Source of the DNA: DATEPR01 sp036502345
GTDB lineage: Bacteria > Actinomycetota > Actinomycetes > Mycobacteriales > Pseudonocardiaceae
DNA: 38,523 nt
Direction of reading: 5' to 3'
Assembly (NCBI GenBank): GCA_036502345.1
Contig: DASXYT010000279.1
Coordinates: 1-38,523, forward strand
The notes below the pieces were generated by a model. It saw only the letters and a list, made by a program, of their open reading frames with translations. It searched no databases and was not told the origin of the DNA. Positions 24,701 to 31,677 of the stretch are shown in pieces. The position numbers and the translations under genes are program-made. Numbering within the stretch: position 1 is the first letter of the stretch; each line of letters starts with the position of its first letter.

Positions 24701-27700
24701 GACCCTCAGCGCTGCCACCCCCACCAGCCCGCCCAGCCTGAACCTCAACGGCACCACCGGCGCGGCCACCGCGGTAGGCCCGATCCTGAACACGATGCAC
24801 AGCTTCACCATCAGCGCCTGGGTCAAGATCACCGACGCCACCGACTTCTCGGTCATCGCCACCCAACAGAGCACCAACCAGGCCGGGTTCCTGCTCGACT
24901 ACGACCCCGAAGTCGGCAAGTGGGCGTTCGCCCGGCTGAGCGCGGACACGTTGACCGGCGCCACCACCCACATCGTCGAGTCAACGGGTGCCGCCGCGAT
25001 GAACACATGGACGCACCTGGCGGCCTCGTTCAGCACCACCACCAACGGCATGACCCTGTACGTCAACGGTGCACCGTCCGGCACCAGCACCACCGACCCG
25101 ACTCCGTTCAACGCGAGCGGACCGTTCGTCATCGGGCACGGCTTCATCAACGGCGCCGCGAACGACTTCACCCACGGCTCGATCGCCGACGTCCAGGTGT
25201 ACTCCACGTCGCTGGACGCATCCGAGGCAGCGATGCTGTACCAGTCGTCCACCGCGACCATCACCCCGCTGTCGCCCGGCCCGCACACGCTGTTCGGGTA
25301 CACCAAGGACGCCGCCGGAGACGTGTCCGGCTACCAGTCCTACCAGTTCCAGGCCAACAAGGACCCCGGCAAGAACTGCGCTTCGCTCGCCGTCTGCTAC
25401 GACAACAAGGGCATCAGCACCGACGGCACCACGGGTACGCCTGTCGCTGACTTCGACGGCGCCGGTCGGAGCTTCTCGGCGCAGGACCTGGCGGCCGCGG
25501 GCTGGCAGTCGGGCGGCCACGTCGAGGTCGATGGCGCCAACTTCCAACTCCCCACGTTCGGCGGCAACACGGTAGCCGACAACGTCCTGGCAGCGAACCA
25601 GACGATCACCTTCAACCAGCCGATCTCGACAGCGGGTGCCACCGCGCTGGAGTTCCTCGTGTCCAGCACGAACTCCGCTGTGGACGGCGGGATGAGCACC
25701 GGCACGGTCAATGGCGACAACACGGTGCCCGCCGTGCCGGCCGGCGTGCCGGTCGCCGACACCTTCTGCTTCACCGGTCCCGACCCGGACGGCATGTGTG
25801 CGCCGCGCGGCACCATCTCCTTCAACAACGGCACGTCGACACAGCCGTACTTCCTGACCGTGCCGGACTGGTCCGGCAGCCCGCAGTCGATCGGCGCCGC
25901 ATGGTTCCCGCACGAGAACCTGCCCGGCGGCACGCAGAACGCGAACAAGCCGGAGATCTACGCGTTCGCCGTGCCTATCGACGCGGCTCATGCCGGTAGC
26001 ACGATCACCTCGGTGACCCTGCCCGACGTCAGCACGCACGTCGGGCCCGGCCAGGAGGCACTGCACGTGTTCAGCATGGCGGTCCGCAATACCACGACGG
26101 ACAACGCGCCGACCGGCCAGACCTGGACCGGATCGTGGGCGTCGCCCACCGAGGGTGTGTTCAACTTCGGCAGCACGTTCACCAACCAGACGATCCGGGA
26201 GACGGTGGTCCCGACCGTTTCCGGCAACACGTGGCGGTTGCGGTTGGACGACGCACTCGGCGTGAACCCGCTGGACATCTCCGACGCGACAGTCGCCGTC
26301 CAGCAGGTGAACAACTCGCCGGCGCCGACAGCGGCCCCGGTACCGCTGGTCTTCTCCGATACCGGCACGTCGGCGACGAACATCCCGGAAGGCGGGATGG
26401 TCTACGCCACGAAGGCGGCGGCCACCACCTTCCCGGTGCGAGCGGGCCAGAAACTGCTGGTCTCGTTCACGTTGACCAACTCGATCCCGTTCCTGGTCAT
26501 GCACACCGACGCCTCCAACGGCGACCAGATGTGGATCACCGCGGCCGGCTCCGGTGATCACACCGGCGACACCACGACCACCGCGTTCAGCGGTACGGGA
26601 ACGGTGTTCACCGCCGCGACCAGTGTGGTCACCGGAATGGACGTGGCCACGAACGGCACACCGACGACGGTGGTGCTCGGCGACGGCATCATCGACCACG
26701 CCGACGCACTGGGCACCGCCAACGCCGACACCAACCTGATCGGCAACCTGATGTCGGACACCCCGACGACCCCGGCGCCGGCCGGCGTGCTCAACGAGGG
26801 CATGGAATCCAACCAGATGATCACCGACTACCCCGAATCCGACGGCAGCGGGCCGGCTCTGCTGTCCAGACTGGACAGAGATCTGCTCGACCAGCCGAAC
26901 CTGCAGAACGTGATCGTCGATGAGGGTCTGGAGGATGTCCTCGCCGGCACCAGTGCCCAGGACCTGACGACGAAGGCGTTCTCGCTCCTGACCACCGACC
27001 TGACCGATGCCAACATCAACATCATCTACGTCGGGCTGACACCCTGTGCCGGCTACGCGGGCGACGGCGCCACACCCAATGACGCCTGCACCGCGGCCGT
27101 GGACCATGAACGTCTGGCGGTCAACGGCTTCTTCCAAACCAACAGTGGCGGCAACGAGTCGTACGTCGACTCCGACTCGGCGGTCGGCACAGTGGGAGCC
27201 GACGACATCACCGTGAGCCTGACCACCACGGCGGACGCGGGCGACCACGTCAACCTCACCGACGACGGTTATGCCGAACTGGCCACCGGCTATCTCGGCC
27301 CGCAGAACGTGTGGTCGCTGAACGACGGCGCCGACGACGGGACCGTCAATGTCCTGGCCGACAACGCCAACGGCAACATCCCGTACCTGGCGAACGATCA
27401 GTCGGTGGCCGCCGCGGGCGTGGCAACACTGAACGGAACGCCGACCTGGACCGAAGATCCACCCGGGCACACGGTCCTGACGCTGGACGGCGCCACGAAC
27501 TACGGGCAGACCAGCGCGCCGATGCTGAACACCACCGCGAGTTTCACGGTCTCCGCGTGGGTCAAGCTGAGCACCGGCACCAAGACGGGAGTGATCGCCA
27601 GCCAGGTCGGCACCGACGGCTCCGCATTCACCCTGCGCTACGACACCGACGGCTCGGACAGTTGGTCGCTCACCCAGTCCATGGCCGACGGTGACACGGA

Positions 27701-28055
27701 CTACGGGCCGGGCACCGTGTGGGCGGACGACAGCAACGCAGCGGACATGACACCGGGACACTGGGCGTTCGTGGTCGGCTCCTACGACGCCGCGACCCAC
27801 GCCCTCTCGATCAGCGTCAACGGGAACCGGGACGACTCGATCAGCGGCAACTGGCCGACCTGGAACGCAGGCGGCCCGCTACTGATCGGTGCCGGCCAGT
27901 CGGTGGCGGACGGCTCGACCACCCTCACCACCGGGATCACGAACTTCTTCCCCGGCGAGATCAGCGACGTGCGGGCATGGAACTACTCGCTCGACGACCA
28001 GCAGATCAAGGCACTGTTCGATCAGGGCAAGCCGGTGTTCGGCCTGACCAGCTGA
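21756..28055 (+). CDS. Giant secreted LamG protein with degenerate SGNH-hydrolase domain
   Basis: A 2099-residue exported protein. The signal peptide (RSPAAFRRVVPALAAAALVGSLLAG, cleavage near AVASA/AP) precedes an N-terminal region typical of actinobacterial RHS partners (NPVRTKQNGTWQPVNTAL, YANVLPGVDLEV, LPIYIDPTF). LamG/concanavalin-like domains start near residues 735, 950 and 1852, each with SFTVSAWV or SFTISAWV; the first two are tandem duplicates. Between the second and third, residues 1636-1845 align with an SGNH hydrolase, but GDS is GDG (Gly1644), the EGIND block is EGLED (Glu1726) and the D-x-x-H block is DHVN (Asp1830...Asn1833). It is probably non-catalytic. The GTG start sits 3-4 bases after a GGGGGG run. 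It likely works outside the cell with the RHS toxin. Confidence 0.85.
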   Translation: MYTQFRSPAAFRRVVPALAAAALVGSLLAGAPAVASAAPAAPPTPAKPQPGPTPAAGHKAVNLPTIEDGFGPTAGENAAMAAASAKARVSGKPVAVPALTTEVQQVVAEPAGGFDLSANPNPVRTKQNGTWQPVNTALHTNANGTVSPAATAYGTVTFSGGGMGPLATTTSGSVTYTVSWPGRLPAPHVSGATATYANVLPGVDLEVSATTTGGFSDVLVVRTAAAAKNPKLASLALRTTSHGQVTSGAGGLTVSAPHAANTLVAATPFMWDSTTSTRPTAAPGRSVLSNGVAVPHITADPSDTSHPGLAARLAQVGLHAGKSSLTLTPDRGLLTDPSAKLPIYIDPTFNWHPTTGGTPAFDEVKHGEPCTNTSFFGNTGSAGDFGALGAGYNQFTSCFGPQRAYYQWKLPTVIWGAHIGNVTGQPGATVNVTKVFSQFCGVSSTDTMRQTGGIGAGTTWNSQPGAISTVGAKTLGPSNNDVCTGNPQPSAGYDVTSQIAAAAREHSPQFTVALIGNESAASHEFSRFSDNPTLQIFYNRVPNTPGANSLLAVTGNDKAACTTTTPYPFIGKTIATNTPVLTARITDPDGDLIKANYRYWVDGTTTMTTGSSADNLASGTQAKLNMSPTFVSALTNGKIVDWQVSVTDGEDTSAWSVVCHFIAEPTAPSAPSITSQDGLYPDNDTAVSTAGTPGRFTLQSTGGAVTGIVDGLDQAPPTTGVPAADNAPFGAGGVLSVAGRWKMSDGSGTTDADSSGHSNAITLSGGASWATDMAHGQVLSLDGTSGFAATNRPVINTAGSFTVSAWVRPTALTTQTFFAQEGDTSGAFSLGYNATTASWFWARPNTATSSTSVTVASPATSAQVLNVWTHLSGSYDASTGQMALFVNDLAVATGSDSTPWDSSGVFVIGHGYTSSTNTNFVHGLISDVQVYQAPVSPSDLSQVNTGGTVSPAGRWQFTDSPGSTTAADSSGNGHTVTLSSGATLSAATPTSPPSLNLNGTTGAATAVGPILNTMHSFTISAWVKITDATDFSVIATQQSTNQAGFLLDYDPEVGKWAFARLSADTLTGATTHIVESTGAAAMNTWTHLAASFSTTTNGMTLYVNGAPSGTSTTDPTPFNASGPFVIGHGFINGAANDFTHGSIADVQVYSTSLDASEAAMLYQSSTATITPLSPGPHTLFGYTKDAAGDVSGYQSYQFQANKDPGKNCASLAVCYDNKGISTDGTTGTPVADFDGAGRSFSAQDLAAAGWQSGGHVEVDGANFQLPTFGGNTVADNVLAANQTITFNQPISTAGATALEFLVSSTNSAVDGGMSTGTVNGDNTVPAVPAGVPVADTFCFTGPDPDGMCAPRGTISFNNGTSTQPYFLTVPDWSGSPQSIGAAWFPHENLPGGTQNANKPEIYAFAVPIDAAHAGSTITSVTLPDVSTHVGPGQEALHVFSMAVRNTTTDNAPTGQTWTGSWASPTEGVFNFGSTFTNQTIRETVVPTVSGNTWRLRLDDALGVNPLDISDATVAVQQVNNSPAPTAAPVPLVFSDTGTSATNIPEGGMVYATKAAATTFPVRAGQKLLVSFTLTNSIPFLVMHTDASNGDQMWITAAGSGDHTGDTTTTAFSGTGTVFTAATSVVTGMDVATNGTPTTVVLGDGIIDHADALGTANADTNLIGNLMSDTPTTPAPAGVLNEGMESNQMITDYPESDGSGPALLSRLDRDLLDQPNLQNVIVDEGLEDVLAGTSAQDLTTKAFSLLTTDLTDANINIIYVGLTPCAGYAGDGATPNDACTAAVDHERLAVNGFFQTNSGGNESYVDSDSAVGTVGADDITVSLTTTADAGDHVNLTDDGYAELATGYLGPQNVWSLNDGADDGTVNVLADNANGNIPYLANDQSVAAAGVATLNGTPTWTEDPPGHTVLTLDGATNYGQTSAPMLNTTASFTVSAWVKLSTGTKTGVIASQVGTDGSAFTLRYDTDGSDSWSLTQSMADGDTDYGPGTVWADDSNAADMTPGHWAFVVGSYDAATHALSISVNGNRDDSISGNWPTWNAGGPLLIGAGQSVADGSTTLTTGITNFFPGEISDVRAWNYSLDDQQIKALFDQGKPVFGLTS

Positions 28056-28068
28056 ACCTGACACACGT

Positions 28069-28102
28069 CGAGGGCGGTCCGGCACTCGCCGGGCCGCCCT
28101 CG
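28069..28102 (+). terminator. Hairpin terminator after the LamG gene
   Basis: CGAGGGCGGTCCGGC (28069-28083) pairs with GCCGGGCCGCCCTCG (28088-28102) through 14 Watson-Crick pairs and one G-T wobble, with a 4-base loop. It lies 14 bases after the LamG stop. There is no T tract, as is common in high-GC actinobacteria. It can also serve the convergent DUF998 remnant. Confidence 0.8.
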
Positions 28103-28127
28103 CGTCATGTCGGGGTCGATCCACGGG

Positions 28128-28648
28128 TCAGTCAGTCGGGTTCGCGTCGGCCGGTGACGTATGCCTGAGGTAGACGGTCACCGTGGCCGGCCACAGTGAC
28201 TGTGCTCCTGCCAGTAGTCGCTCGGTCAGGCCGATCTGGTTGCCGCCGTGGAGTTGTACGAAGAACACGGCCAGCAGGACGGCGAACACCACGGTGGCTG
28301 CCGCGCCGGTCGGTGGACGCAGCACGAACGGTGACCCACGAGAAGCGGCGAGTGGCCAGCAGGTCAGGGCGATGAACGCGGCCCCGGCCGCCAGTGTGTG
28401 TTCGGGCGAGGAGCCGTGTTCGGGCTGCGGGAAGGCGGCTACCAGGATGGTGGCCACGCCGCCCACTGCCAGCAGTATTCGACCCACCGGGCACCTTCAG
28501 CGGCCAACGCGCTGATCGTGTCCCGGACAGCGCTGTAGCCGGGCGGCTGAAGGGATGCGGCCAGCACCCAGCCGCCGATCATCGCTACCGGCGCCACGAC
28601 CGAGGAGACCACGGCCCACCATGCGACCGCTCGGCCTGGCAACGTCAA
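28128..28648 (-). pseudogene. DUF998 family membrane protein with internal deletion and frameshift
   Basis: The first frame (ATG at 28648) reads a membrane segment then GGWVLAASLQPPGYSAVRDTISALAAEGARW, a DUF998 start. The frame changes near 28488 and continues as RILLAVGGVATILVAAFPQP then EHGSSPEHTLAAGAAFIAL, and later GLTERLLAGAQSLWP. The two parts are the first and later parts of DUF998, but the normal stretch of about 30-40 residues with a membrane helix between them is gone. The gene is therefore broken by a deletion, not by one base. The ATG overlaps the AmaP stop (ATGA), so it was the last gene of the alkaline-shock operon. Confidence 0.75.
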
Positions 28649-29205
28649 CGCACCCGGCCACTACTGAACCGGAACTGCATCCGCACCGGTAGATCGTCCA
28701 GTTCCAATGCCTGCCGCAGCCTCGCCACCGCGCCAGAGACGATCTGGCGGCGCAGCACTCCCAGGTCCGTGTCGGCGCCCGTTGCGACCGTGACATGCAG
28801 GGCCGGGTGCGTCCGGCTGCCCACCAACCACGCGGACGCTCCCGTCACACCCGGACAGCTGCGGACGTCAGCGACGAACGGATCCGTGGCGGTGTCGGCC
28901 GCCATCCGCGTGACACCCCGCCCCGGGTCCTGTTCCAGCTTCCACGTGCGGGTCCTGGGACGGCGCGCGGCCTGCGCCGCCAGCCAGCGCACGCACAGCA
29001 GACCGACCACGATCGCGGCCACCGCGCCCACCCACGACACCCACGGCAGGAGCCGCTTTCCGGTCGGCAGCACGGTGCCATCGGCCGGCAGCCAGTGCGG
29101 CACACCCAGCCCGGTGCCCAGCACGAACGCTCCGCCGACCAGCAGCACCAAGCCCACCAGGCCGATCAGGACGCGGTTGAGCCGGGCAGGACGGTTGACG
29201 TTCAT
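28645..29205 (-). CDS. amaP: Alkaline shock response membrane anchor protein AmaP
   Basis: A 186-residue membrane protein. Two membrane segments, at about residues 10-31 and 53-72, precede a basic stretch (RWLAAQAARRPRTRTW). A cytoplasmic alpha/beta domain follows (PALHVTVATGADTDLGVLRRQIVSGAVARLRQAL). In Firmicutes AmaP tethers Asp23 to the membrane; actinobacterial relatives sit in asp23-type clusters as here. It overlaps DUF6286 upstream and the DUF998 remnant downstream by 4 bases each, so it is one operon. Confidence 0.78.
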   Translation of the reverse strand: MNVNRPARLNRVLIGLVGLVLLVGGAFVLGTGLGVPHWLPADGTVLPTGKRLLPWVSWVGAVAAIVVGLLCVRWLAAQAARRPRTRTWKLEQDPGRGVTRMAADTATDPFVADVRSCPGVTGASAWLVGSRTHPALHVTVATGADTDLGVLRRQIVSGAVARLRQALELDDLPVRMQFRFSSGRVR

Positions 29206-29747
29206 GAGCTCTGCCTCGTCCGGACGTGCACCCGCAGGCGCGGTGGCGCTGCCAGCGCGACGCGGTCCAGTGAGTCGGACACCGCCTGCTGGACGCGGTC
29301 GTGAACGTCGTGCACGTCGTCGGGCTGGTCGAGCGGTGTGGTGATCCGGACGAGCACCCGCCCGCCGCGCACCCGGGCCCGTGCGGCCGTCACACCGTCG
29401 GTGTCGACGGCCGAGTGGCGCAGGATCTCACCCAGTCCACGCCTGGAGACCCCGTCATCGGAGGTGGTCACGTCCGTGGCTGCCAACGGCAACACCGTGG
29501 GCCTGCCCGGCAGCAACGCGCCGGCCAGCAGGATCAACCCCACCACGGCCGCGACGGCGCCCGCGGCCAGGACCGCGGGATCGTGCCAGTGCAGCCGGAC
29601 ACCGAGATCGGCCACCTGGTGCCAGGTGAGGACCGGGGTGTGCCCGGACACCTGCTGCAGACAGCACACCGCGACCAGCGCACAGCCCGCCAACAGCACC
29701 AGAGCGACCACCATCGCCGGGATCACGCGGCGGGGAGGGCGGATCAC
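29202..29747 (-). CDS. DUF6286 family membrane protein of the alkaline-shock cluster
   Basis: A 181-residue protein with two membrane segments (AMVVALVLLAGCALVAVCC and AVLAAGAVAAVVGLILLAGALL). Its C-terminal domain (GVSRRGLGEILRHSAVDTDGVTAARARVRGGRVLVRIT) resembles the AmaP soluble domain. The open frame reaches 29924, but the extension is out-of-frame Asp23 sequence; the GTG at 29747 has GGGAGAG upstream and overlaps the Asp23 stop, so I start there. Function unknown; membrane partner of Asp23 proteins by context. Confidence 0.78.
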   Translation of the reverse strand: MIRPPRRVIPAMVVALVLLAGCALVAVCCLQQVSGHTPVLTWHQVADLGVRLHWHDPAVLAAGAVAAVVGLILLAGALLPGRPTVLPLAATDVTTSDDGVSRRGLGEILRHSAVDTDGVTAARARVRGGRVLVRITTPLDQPDDVHDVHDRVQQAVSDSLDRVALAAPPRLRVHVRTRQSS

Positions 29748-29875
29748 CGGACTCTCCCGCCGCCGGCGGTGTGCAGGGCGACGAAGGTGATGTCCACCCG
29801 CCGCACCCGCAGACCGGTCAGTTCGGCGACCCGCGTGCACAGGTGCCCGCGCAGTGCCTCCCGCCGCGCCGGCAG
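29744..29875 (-). pseudogene. Asp23/Gls24 family protein, C-terminal fragment
   Basis: Only the last 43 or so residues remain: LPARREALRGHLCTRVAELT and GLRVRRVDITFVALH, the characteristic C terminus of Asp23 proteins. Before residue LPARR the frame continues into unrelated sequence that is the antisense of an SGNH hydrolase fragment. There is no start or ribosome site. The loss removes the first gene, and probably the promoter, of the alkaline-shock operon. Confidence 0.65.
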
Positions 29876-29881
29876 GCGAGC

Positions 29882-30193
29882 GCCGTGGCCGACTTCCGGC
29901 GACTGCTGGACAGGCTCCCGCCACACGTGGCCGTGGTCGCCACGCTGCCGCGCCGCAACCGTGCCGCCCTTGCCATCAACGCGCTGATCGAGGAAGCCGC
30001 CGCACGTGGCACCGTCGGGGTCGCGGACATGCGCGGCAGGAGGATCAGATCCCTCATCGGCACCCTCGCCGAGGATCACTTCCACCCGAACGAACGCGGT
30101 TATTCGGGCATAGCGGAGAGCTTCGCCCGCGGTATCGCACAGGCGAACAGGCTGCCGCTGTCAGGTGCGGGCGATCATCCCGTACATGAGTGA
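29882..30193 (+). pseudogene. SGNH/GDSL hydrolase, C-terminal fragment
   Basis: The rightward frame from about 29882 reads AVADFRRLLDRLPPHVAVVA, then INALIEEAAARGTVGVADM and AEDHFHPNERGYSGIAESFA. This is the C-terminal third of an SGNH hydrolase, with an intact Asp-x-x-His pair (DHFH). The nucleophile and oxyanion blocks are missing. The frame before 29882 is the antisense of the Asp23 fragment and is not homologous. So two truncated genes meet at about 29880. Its 3' end overlaps the convergent methyltransferase end by about 33 bases. Confidence 0.65.
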
Positions 30194-31012
30194 CTTCCAG
30201 GGATCACCATCGAACGGGTCCTCGGGGTCCGGCAACAGCAACGGCACCGGGACTATCCCTTCCTCCACCATTGTGTACCCGTCCAGCAGCATCGCGAGTT
30301 CGTCCCGACCCCGATAGGTGACCGGGATGTTCAGCTCGTTCCGGTACATTCCGGCCAGCGTCCGCATATCGTGCTCCTGGCCCAACTCGGCGGTGCCATG
30401 AGTGATGACCAGATAGCTGCCGGGCGCGACGGCATCCCGGTAGGCGGCGAGCAGCGCCGCGGGATCTTGTTCGTCAGGAACAAAATGCAGCAGCGCGCCG
30501 ATGACCAGTACCATCGGCTGTGCGGGATCGAGGAGACGCGTGGTGACCTCGTCGTTGAGCACCGCGTCCACGTCGCGGATATCGGCTCGGACACTCCCGA
30601 GTCCCGCTTCACCCTCGATCGAGTGCTGGATTTCATAACAGGCCACGGCCTCGTGGTCGACGTAGACGACGCGCGTCTCGGGATTGACGCTTCGGGCAGC
30701 GCTGTGGATGGACGGGTGGCTGGGGACGCCCGCTCCCAGGTCGATCACCTGGGCAGGACCCTGGCTGACCGCCCAGCGGACGCCCCGCAACAGCGCCTTG
30801 CGATTCTCCCCCGCGTTGACGGCGGAGTTCGGGAACATCTTCTCGACCCTGGCGAGGAACTCCCGGTCCGCCTGCCTGATGCGCTGGCCACCCAGGTATC
30901 CGTTGTACAGCCGGGCGGCGTTGGGCTTGCTCCGGTCCAACCCTTCGGGCAGGTCGGTGTCGTCGGCGCCATCCGACTGCGGCGACGGATGCTGGATCTC
31001 AGACGGTGCCAT
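30161..31012 (-). CDS. SAM-dependent methyltransferase, DUF574/Methyltransf_19 family
   Basis: A 283-residue class I methyltransferase of a type greatly expanded in actinomycetes. It begins with the family signature GLDRSKPNAARLYNGYLGG and NSAVNAGENRKALLRGVRWA, continues with the SAM loop VIDLGAGVPSH and the acidic strand end VVYVDHEAVA, then IGALLHFVPDEQDP. Substrates of this family are mostly unknown. I chose the ATG at 31012, with GGAGGG 11 bases upstream, over 31057. It follows the 31061-31657 gene by 48 bases and could be the last gene of the tetR operon. Confidence 0.88.
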   Translation of the reverse strand: MAPSEIQHPSPQSDGADDTDLPEGLDRSKPNAARLYNGYLGGQRIRQADREFLARVEKMFPNSAVNAGENRKALLRGVRWAVSQGPAQVIDLGAGVPSHPSIHSAARSVNPETRVVYVDHEAVACYEIQHSIEGEAGLGSVRADIRDVDAVLNDEVTTRLLDPAQPMVLVIGALLHFVPDEQDPAALLAAYRDAVAPGSYLVITHGTAELGQEHDMRTLAGMYRNELNIPVTYRGRDELAMLLDGYTMVEEGIVPVPLLLPDPEDPFDGDPWKSLMYGMIART

Positions 31013-31060
31013 TCCGATCTTCGCCCTCCGTCGCCGGTCCGCGAACCTGGTGATCATACG

Positions 31061-31657
31061 TCAGTCATCGAAGGCCGGCGGCCGCCAGTTGTCGCCGCCG
31101 AATGTCCAGGTCGGTAGCCGGATGCGGAGCAGTTTTCTGGCCTCCGACCAGTCGTCCTGTGCACACTCGGCGAGTTCCTTGGAGCGGACGGTGCCCTGCT
31201 CGACGTCGTATCCCCAGGTGAATCCGCACAAAGGCTCGACCACCGGGGTCAGCAGGCAGTCAGGCGTATAGGTGAGAAATGCCTTGGCCTGGAATTCCAC
31301 ATTCTTCCCGTCGGTCGCCGGCGCGTCGAAGAACACCGGTTCGATGCCGAATGCCGTATACGGAAGGTTCGCCTCCCGGTATTGCGGTGCCACGTCGGGC
31401 ACGATCCAGGTGGTCTCCGATTCATCCTTGTCCGTCAACAAGACCACCTGGATCCACCCCAGCAGCCCGGCGTAGCCCTCCGCCGGATACTTCACCTTCG
31501 CTTGCAGCACCGGGAAACCGCGCGCTATCTCACCGCTGCCCCAGTTCTGGCCGAAAAGATGGAATCCCCAGCGCTTCGGGTCGTCGTTGATGCCGTACGA
31601 GATACTGACCCGGCCATCGAGATCGCGCAGTGAGAAGGCAATGGACCTGTCCGTCAT
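31061..31657 (-). CDS. Conserved hypothetical protein
   Basis: A 198-residue soluble protein without a family I can name. It is beta-rich and aromatic, with segments GRVSISYGINDDPKRWGFHL, WIQVVLLTDKDESETTWIVP and TPVVEPLCGFTWGYD. No signal peptide or membrane helix is seen. The frame extends to 31738, but MTDRSIAF at 31657 is the first sensible start and lies 20 bases after the glycosyltransferase stop, suggesting co-transcription. Coding bias matches its neighbours, so I regard it as real. Confidence 0.65.
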   Translation of the reverse strand: MTDRSIAFSLRDLDGRVSISYGINDDPKRWGFHLFGQNWGSGEIARGFPVLQAKVKYPAEGYAGLLGWIQVVLLTDKDESETTWIVPDVAPQYREANLPYTAFGIEPVFFDAPATDGKNVEFQAKAFLTYTPDCLLTPVVEPLCGFTWGYDVEQGTVRSKELAECAQDDWSEARKLLRIRLPTWTFGGDNWRPPAFDD

Positions 31658-31677
31658 ACCCCGCAGACTAAGCCCGA

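Noticed and set aside
26664..27300. Active GDSL esterase in the LamG protein
   Set aside because: The nucleophile, oxyanion Asn and catalytic His positions are Gly, Glu and Asn, so activity is not supported even though the fold is recognisable.
24981..27800. A 939-codon open frame antisense to the LamG gene
   Set aside because: Same codon-bias artefact; no signal peptide, motif or ribosome site, while the sense frame has clear LamG and SGNH-like domains.
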